Position numbers and translations under genes: made by a program
Shown: positions 52,505 through 60,000 of the stretch, one piece after another
How positions within the stretch are numbered: position 1 is the stretch's first letter
How the letters are laid out: each line of letters opens with the position of its first letter
NCBI RefSeq assembly: GCF_032854445.1
Contig: NC_088300.1
Location: 78,657,084-78,717,083 of the forward strand
Direction of reading: 5' to 3'
DNA from: Liolophura sinensis
Taxonomy: Eukaryota; Mollusca; Polyplacophora; Chitonida; Chitonidae
Length of the DNA stretch: 60,000 nucleotides
The notes under the pieces: model-generated
The model's input: the letters and a program-made list of their open reading frames with translations, nothing else
The model's database searches: none
What the model was told of the DNA's origin: nothing

Positions 52505-53169
52505 ATGACAAATCGGAAAAAATATTGAAGACTGTTTAACGTTCAAAAACATCCACCGTGATTAAGAGTACGACTAAATGCGAAAATGATCATGTGGATA
52601 AACCTCATTCAGACCCTAGGTTTTACTTAGCCTCCCATCTTAACTTACAATGGCAAGACTAAAGCTCAACATATCAGCTGTATAGTTGACATACAATTAC
52701 CTTAGGAAGCATTTTGATGCTACACTATGTGAGTTTTAGCATTGATTCATGCCCAGTATAGCTATAGACCTAACGGCTTTCATCAATCGTCGCTACATCG
52801 GAACCAATTACCATTAATGGAGACTTGCCTAATGGGAAATTTTCACCTCAACCATTAACTTTTGAATAATTAGTATCTGAATAATTAACAGCAGTTCGTT
52901 TATCATCAATTTAGAAAACATGGTAAACAGGAGATGACACATGTGAACTATCACGATGACACGAATACTCTAGAGGTTTGTAACTGTTATCGTAATTGAT
53001 CGAGTTTACCGGGTACCGACACTGTTGGTGAAAGTACTCAGTGGTAAAAGTCATATTGCTTTTACTAACCCACAATTTAAAAGTATACCTGCGGCAAAAT
53101 ATTTGCGCAATAATTTTTCAACACTGTAAATAAAACTTTGATCACTAAGCAACACGGATCATTTTTTTC
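52505..53169. other. Intergenic, nothing recognised
   Basis: No feature supported. Confidence 0.5.
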
Positions 53170-54830
53170 GTTGTTGTTGTCGCTGTCACAATAAAGACAA
53201 TTTCATCCAGGTGCTGTTATCTCTGTCACAATGAAGACAATTCCGCTCAGCTGTTGTCGTCACCGTCACAATGAAGCCTGTCACGCTGTCACAATGACGA
53301 CATTTCCATCCAGGTGTTGTTATGGCGGTCACAATGAGAACAGTTCCGTTCGGGTGTTTCTATCGCTATCACAATGAGAACAGTTCCGTCTAGATGGTAT
53401 TGTCCCTCTCACAATGAGGACAACTCCGTCCGTGTGCTGTTATCTCTGTCACAATGAAGACAATTCCGTCCAAGTGTTATTGCCACTGTTCCACTGAGGA
53501 CAATTCCGTCCAGGTTTTGTTGTCGCTGTCACAATGAAGACAATTCCGCTCACCAGTTGTTGTCGCTGTCACGATGAAGACAATGCCGCTCAGCTGTTGT
53601 TGTCGTTGTCACAATGAAGACAATTTCATCCAGGTGCTGTTGTCACTGTCACAATGAAGACAATTCCGTCCAAGTGTTGTTGTCGCTGTCACAATGAAGA
53701 CAATTCCGTCCAAGCGTTGTTGTCGCTGTCACAATGAAGACAATGCCGCTCAGCTGTTGTCGTCACTGTCACGATGAAGACAATTTCGTCCAGGTGTTGT
53801 TGTCGCTGTCACAATGAAGACAATTCCGTCCAAGTGTTGTTGTCGCTGTCACAATGAAGACAATGCCGCTCAGCTGTTGTTGTCGCTGTCACAATGAAGA
53901 CAATGCCGCTCACCAGTTGTTGTCACTGTCACAATGAAGACAATTTCATCCAGGTGTTGTTGTCGCTGTCACAATGAAGACAATTTCATCCAGGTGTTGT
54001 TGTCATCGTCACAATGAAGACAATTCCGTTCAGCTGTTGTCGTCGCTGTCACAATGAAGCCAATTCCGTCCAGGTGTTGTTGTCGCTGTCACAATGAAGA
54101 CAATTCCGTCCACGTGTTGTTGTCGCTGTCACAATGAAGACAATGCCGCTCAGCTGTTGTCGTCGCTGTCACAATGAAGACAATTCCGTCCAGGTGTTGT
54201 TGTCGCTGTCACAATGAAGACAATTCCGTCCAAGTGTTGTTATCGCTGTCACAATGAAGACAATGCCGCTCACCAGCTGTTGTTGTCGCTGTCACAATGA
54301 AGACAATTCCGCTCACCAGTTGTTGTCGCTGTCACAATGAAGACAATGCCGCTCAGCTGTTGTCGTCGCTGTCACAATGAAGACAATTCCGTCCAAGTAT
54401 TGTTGTCGCTGTCACCATGAAGACAGTTCCGTCCAAGTGTTGTTGTCACTGTCACAATGAAGACAATGCCGCTCAGCTGTTGTTGTCGCTGTCACAATGA
54501 AGACAATTCCGCTCAGCTGTTGTTGTCGCTGTCACAGTGAAGACAATTTCGTCCAGGTGTTGTTGTCGCTGTCACCATGAAGACAATTCCGTCCAAGTGT
54601 TGTTGTCGCTGTCACAATGAAGACAATTCCGCTCAGGTGTTGTTGTCGCTGTCACAATGAAGACAATTTCGTCCAGGTGTTGTTGTCGCTGTCACAATGA
54701 AGACAATTTCGTCCAGGTGTTGTTGTCGCGGTCACAATGAAGACGATTCCGTCCAGGTGTCGTTGTCGCTGCTAAAATGAGGGCAGTTCCGTCCAGATGT
54801 TGCTATCCGTCCGGTTATGATGGGGCAATA
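53170..54830 (+). repeat. 40-bp minisatellite
   Basis: About 40 copies of GTTGTCGCTGTCACAATGAA-GACAATTCCGTCCAAGTGTT. The ACAATGAAGA word at 53651 and 53691 gives the period. Two unit types alternate, CCGTCCAGGTG and CCGCTCAGCTG. The units at both ends are the most diverged. Confidence 0.95.
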
Positions 54831-54839
54831 CCTTAAAAT

Positions 54840-55465
54840 AGCGTTTAGGAAGCACACGTCAAAACATCGTGAGTTTCTTCCTTCCTATGCTTGCTGTTTG
54901 GCCGGACCGTGGGTTAGATGATCAGGTAGGTGTCGACGTCTACAGGTTGTTCAGGTACAGATCCCCATGCTGATTGCATATAGAAGATCAATAATGGCCG
55001 TAAATGCGTTCCCAGACAAAACTAGACTAGTTTTAATTGTATTTTATTTTATTTCATTCTTTTTTTTCAGTAATACAAAATGTGAAAGTCTATTTGATAG
55101 AATGGACATATAGCTAAACAAGCCTGCTAAATGTACCCTTAATATCTTTAAAATTGCTGCCATTTAACGCAATTCTGCATATGTACATAAGTAATACCGA
55201 AATAAAATAACCATATTAAGGACGTTTTCACTTTCAATACTTGAATGACAATTGCTATTAAAATAGACACTTCAGTTGATCAATCTGGGGTTGTGCTAGA
55301 CTTTCATCTGAATCACCTCTAATACTTTTATATATAACACTAGAAATACGGGTGTAGAAGTCAATAGTTTATAAACTCAAACCTTTTGCAAATACATGAA
55401 GCATGTTATCACACAGGTCCTGTTACAATACCCCACTCATTTTGTCAATTATACAGTAACACAGT
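54840..55465. other. Intergenic, nothing recognised
   Basis: No feature supported. Confidence 0.5.
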
Positions 55466-55469
55466 AGCT

Positions 55470-55760
55470 GTAGGACCTTATTAGCTGTGTTATCTGTAGG
55501 ACCCTAGCTGTAGGTCAAAGACCTAGCTGGAGGTCAGTGTATTAGCTGTAGGACCCTAGTTGTAAGGTCACTGTCCTAGCTCTAGGTAGGTGTCCTACCT
55601 TTAGGTCAATATCCTAGATCAAGGTCCTAGCTCTAGGTCAGTGTCCTAGCTCTAGGTCAATATCATACCTCTATGTCAATGTTCTAGGTCAATATGCTAG
55701 CCTAGGTCATTATCCTAACTTTGGGTCAATACCCTATCTCTAGGTCAGCGTCCTAGCCCA
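55470..55760 (+). repeat. ~21-bp repeat (CCTAGCTCTAGGTCA)
   Basis: About 13 diverged units of GTGTCCTAGCTCTAGGTCA; the inner CTAGCTCTAG is partly palindromic. Confidence 0.85.
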
Positions 55761-55954
55761 CCGTGAGAGGTTTGCTTCCGCTACTGCCCTTCCCTGTCAA
55801 TTCGGATCGCCGGCCAGCCTGGTAAACCACGGTGAATGACCTGTCACACCTCGAAAATCAGTGAGATGAAGAGATCGTCAGCCAGACCAATAGCTGGAGG
55901 GGAAAACACGAACTTATTACACATGAAATTGTATAGTCTGCTGATACACAGCCG

Positions 55955-56735
55955 TACACTACAGACCCTCCAACTACCGATCCACATCTATACACTACAG
56001 GCTACTAACTACCGATATATAGCTCTACACTACAGGCTACTAACTACCTATACACAGCCGTACACTATACCATCTACCGATACACACTTGTGCACTACAG
56101 GCTTACCAACTACCTATACACAACTGTACACTACAGGCCTTCCAACGACCGATACGCAGCTGATTACTACAGGCCTACCAACTACCGATACACACTTGTA
56201 CACTACAGGCTACCAACTACCGATACACAGCCGTACACTATACCAACTACCGATACACACTTGTGCACTACAGGCTTACCAACTACCTATACACAACTGT
56301 ACACTACAGGCCTTCCAACGACCGATACGCAGCTGATTACTACAGGCCTACCAACTACCGATACAGACTTGTACACTACAGGCCTACTAACTACCGATAC
56401 AGAATTGTACACTACAGGCCTACTAACTACCGATACAGACTTGTACACTACAGGCCTACTAACTACCGATTCACAGCTGCATACTACAGGCTTCCAACTA
56501 CCGATACACAGCTGTACACTATGCCAACTACCCATACACGCTTGTACACTACAGGCCTACTAACTACCGATTCACAGCTGCATACTACAGGCCTACCAAC
56601 TACCAGTACACAACTGTACATCATACCAACTACCCATACACACTTGTACACTACAGGCCTACCAACTACCGATACACAGATGTACACTACAGGCTTCCAA
56701 CTACCGATACACAGCTGTACACTAAAACACAAGTA
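55955..56735 (+). repeat. 36-bp minisatellite with 173-bp higher-order duplication
   Basis: About 20 copies of TACAGGCCTACCAACTACCG-ATACACAGCTGTACAC; starts at 56341, 56377 and 56413. A block beginning near 56093 is repeated almost exactly at 56266 (173 bp). Frames stay open on both strands because the period is divisible by three. Confidence 0.95.
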
Positions 56736-56739
56736 TATG

Positions 56740-58685
56740 CACATGTAGGGCTCTCCCCGTGTCTTAACTGACTAAAAACCCTGGCAATTGCCTCGTCAAC
56801 TAGTGAATCATTTGCAATCTTGACTCTAGTGATAGCGAATGTACCAAATATCTATTCAAATTTACTGCTTAAGGAAATAAATAAATCAAATTTTAGAGAT
56901 GACACACCATAACTTAACCAACAAAACGCTTAATTTACAACAGATGGGGCGTCCAAACTTGTAACTCGGTAATTACATGGGTAGGGGGATCAACGCTATA
57001 CATAACGCCTTATATGCTCTAGTCAGTATGTACCATCCGCCAGTTTGTACCTACAAGCAGCGTTTTGTAAAATAATAACTCGCTGTCTTCCTGAAAGCAT
57101 GCTCTGTGAATTTTTGCCTATCGTTTCTATCGTTTGTGAGTTTCGCCAATGTGTCTGATTTCCGACCAGAACGGATCTTACCGTCTCTATGATTGTCCCA
57201 GGTGACGACTTTGTTAGATTCGGAGTAGACGAATGCTGGGTACGGTGCTTGTCTCTCCCACTCACAGGGTAATGCATTTGCCCAGTCCTTAAAAAACATC
57301 CAGCCTCTGTCGAACGGACACAAACCATGGAAATTTTTAAGGTAGAATCGTCTAACTCTGGAAAAGGTGAAACGAAAGAGAAAGGTTATGGAACAAAGTG
57401 ACACAATATCTGCTACTTATTCTGCTTCCGCTTTACAATTTCTGGGTCATACATACAATACTCATTCACCATATGGTCAGTCGTCTATATTTTTGTATAA
57501 AACTACGTTTCTGTTTAGATTTAACTTTTAAAGTTGCCAATTACTTCGTACCCACGTGAACTTCATACAATATTTCGATAACTAAATAAAACTTTGGGGC
57601 TCTCGATGCCCGCCCGTCTAATGATTCTCCAAATCACAACCGCCTCTTAGCCCATGGGGTTGCCTGTTCCATTCCACCTCTCACTGGATTCCATGAGGTA
57701 TTTCGTCAACAAATCTGCCCGGTACCTGGCAAAGTGCAGATTATGTTCGCTCTTTTGGCCGCATAGGTCTGATCTCTGAGAAATGACTAGGTGTTCTTGG
57801 ATTCACCGTAAAACATCAATCAAATACATAAATGCAAATGAAACATCAAAAAGCCATTCAAAACTGCCTACACTATATTGCTGCGACTTGACCGTATGTT
57901 GTACAGATGAGCTCATGCAATGTGATGCTCAGATGTAATGTATCTTGACAATTATTTTTATTTTTGACCACGTCCAGGTGCCAAAACTTACAACAAATCT
58001 GGATTGTATCGGATTACTACAGCACAGGTTTATTTTGCAATCTCGTAATTACTGTTCAAGCTTTCCGTTTTCCAGGGGGCAATTTTCTATCCACTCATGC
58101 ACGTAGTTGAATTATACAATGTGAATTCGAATAGCACATGCTGATATCAACTGTTTCCGTAAGCTGAACGCCTTGTGAAGGAGAAAGGAGAAAAAGTGAA
58201 AAGCGTTTTGACACACAACTTACAATAATGCCCTATCAAGTGAGATGGGCACAACGTTTCAAAAAGCCATTTGTTTTAATCATCGTGTGTTCTACTAACT
58301 CTGGATAAGACAATAAATAAGTAGCGACAATTCTTGCTCCAGTGAGGCTCCAGGTCACAACTTCAAGTGTTCAAGCCCACAAACCATACACTGTCAAACT
58401 AAAACTATCAAGGAAGAGTGCCTTATTAGACGACACATACACAGACTCCAAGTGTGTTTTGGATGACGGCGTCTTAATCATGAGATCATGATGAATGCAA
58501 CACAATACATTTGGAGAAAAGACAAAATAAAATTATGTTATCATCATCAAACACCCACCTGAAAACATATATAAAGTTTCTTAATACAACTTTTTTTATT
58601 CTTCTTAAAAAAATAAAATCCAAATGCACTTAAAATGTGTCAATGTTGTGGGACGTCGCCAACTCCACAAGCTTTCATGCCATTC
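56740..58685. other. Intergenic, no gene recognised
   Basis: Minus-strand frames at 57023-57404 overlap in two registers and show no recognised domain. A faint SINE tail (CCGTAAAACATCAATCAAAT) is at about 57807-57826. Nothing else is supported. Confidence 0.5.
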
Positions 58686-58689
58686 TCTA

Positions 58690-60000
58690 AGCCATACATA
58701 CACTTGGTAGCCTGGTATGCATACCTACCCTTGGTAACCTGGTATGGACACCTACCCTCGGCAGCCTGGTATGGACGCCTGCCTTTGGCAGTCTAGTATG
58801 GACACCTACCCTTGGTAATCTGCTGTGGACACCTGCCCCTGGTATCCTGTTATGGACACCTACCCCTGGTAACCTGGTATGGACACCTACCCTTGGTAGC
58901 CTGGTATGGACACCTACCCTTGATAGCCTGGTATGGACACCTACGCTTAGTAGTCTGGTATGAAAACCTACCCTTGATAGTCTGGTATGGACACCTACCC
59001 TTGGTAGTCTGGTACGGATACCTACCCTTGGTACCCTTGGTACCCTTGATAGCCTGGTATGGACACCTACCCTTGGTAGTCTGGTATGGACACCTACCCT
59101 TGGCAGCCTGGTATGGATACCTACCCTTGGTAGCCTGGTATGGACACCTACCCTTGGTAGTCTGGTATGGACACCTACCCTTGATAGCCTGGTATGGACA
59201 CCTACCCTTGATAGCCTGGTATGGACACCTACCCTTGGTAGTCTGGTATGGACACCTACCCTTGGTAGCCTGGTATGGACACCTACCCTTGATAGCCTGG
59301 TATGGACACCTACGCTTAGTAGTCTGGTATGAAAACCTACCCTTGATAGTCTGGTATGGACACCTACCCTTGGTAGTCTGGTACGGATACCTACCCTTGG
59401 TACCCTTGGTACCCTTGATAGCCTGGTATGGACACCTACCCTTGGTAGTCTGGTATGGACACCTACCCTTGGCAGCCTGGTATGGATACCTACCCTTGGT
59501 AGCCTGGTATGGACACCTACCCTTGGTAGTCTGGTATGGACACCTACCCTTGATAGCCTGGTATGGACACCTACCCTTGATAGCCTGGTATGGACACCTA
59601 CCCTTGGTAGTCTGGTATGGACACCTACCCTTGGCAGTCTGGTACGGATACCTACCCTTGGTACCCTTGATAGTCTGGTATGGACACCTACATGGTATGG
59701 ACACCTACCCTTGGTAGTCTGGTATGGACACCTACATGGTATGGACACCTACCCTTGGTAGTCTGGTATGGACACCTACCCTTGATAGTCTGGTATGGAC
59801 ACCTACCCTTGGTAGTATGGTATGGACACCTGCCCTTGGTAGTCTGGTATGGACACCTACCCTTGGCAGTCTGGTACGGATACCTACCCTTGGTACCCTT
59901 GATAGTCTGGCATGGACACCTACCCGTAGTAGTCTGGTATGGACACCTACCCTTGGCAGCCTGGTATGAACACCTACCCTTGGTAGTCTGGTATGGACAC
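58690..60000 (+). repeat. 27-bp minisatellite with 369-bp higher-order unit, running off the window
   Basis: About 48 copies of CTGGTATGGACACCTACCCT-TGGTAGT. A 9-bp insertion (GGTACCCTT), doubled in some places, marks a higher-order unit: the block starting at 58921 recurs at 59290, a 369-bp step (13 monomers plus 18 bp). All lengths are multiples of three, giving open frames of up to 353 codons on both strands; these are repeat artefacts. The array continues past the right edge. Confidence 0.95.

Noticed and set aside
57023-57404. Two overlapping minus-strand frames of 101 and 117 codons
   Set aside because: No domain recognised and no splice or promoter evidence; the two registers overlap, so at most one could be real.

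Overview
This is a eukaryotic, non-vertebrate animal genomic window. It is intron-rich and loaded with tRNA-derived SINEs, minisatellites, Penelope-like and Gypsy retroelement remnants, with no bacterial-style operons. The commonest SINE (tRNA-like head, a body rich in CCCGGGCTCTGCCCGG-type sequence, and a tail reading AAACACCAATCAAATAAATA) and a second SINE ending in CACTCACTCACT resemble interspersed repeats I associate with molluscs. I infer a lophotrochozoan, most likely a mollusc; a brachiopod or similar animal is not excluded.

The coding content is a plus-strand tandem cluster of three paralogous genes, which I call gene 1 (4723-13674), gene 2 (21654-26756) and gene 3 (39711-44918). Each is predicted to encode a secreted protein of about 620-650 residues: a signal peptide, then three von Willebrand factor A (VWA) domains. 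Each VWA domain sits in one exon of 543-576 bp, and the domains are joined by tiny linker exons of 12-42 bp. Every intron I could place inside the coding part is phase 1, so every internal exon is symmetric and can be duplicated or skipped without frameshift. Gene 3 is the best defined: TATA box and 5' UTR exon near 38.06-38.16 kb, coding exons, a 3' UTR exon and a polyadenylation signal at 45.75 kb. The proteins look like extracellular-matrix or secreted adhesive proteins of the matrilin/collagen VI VWA type. The metal-ion site (MIDAS) is intact in 3 of 3 domains of gene 3, 2 of 3 in gene 2 and 0 of 3 in gene 1.

Layout: 1-925 is the C-terminal part of a broken Penelope-like element. From 2.3 to 4.35 kb there is a 36-bp minisatellite, followed directly by gene 1 (4.7-13.7 kb). 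From 14 to 21 kb there are SINEs, a broken Penelope-like reverse transcriptase on the minus strand and a small inverted-repeat element. Gene 2 occupies 21.4-26.76 kb. From 27 to 38 kb lie another Penelope-like fragment, SINEs and five minisatellites, including a 19-bp array interrupted by a chimeric duplicate of a gene 2 splice-acceptor region joined to the gene 3 promoter. Gene 3 occupies 38.06-45.77 kb. From 46 to 60 kb there are no convincing host genes: a decayed Gypsy pol fragment on the minus strand, a foldback element, and long minisatellites of 16, about 34, 40, 21, 36 and 27 bp.

Most long open frames outside the VWA exons are products of tandem repeats, often with periods divisible by three, and not genes. 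Exon boundaries come from reading splice signals and phase by eye; no transcript evidence was available.
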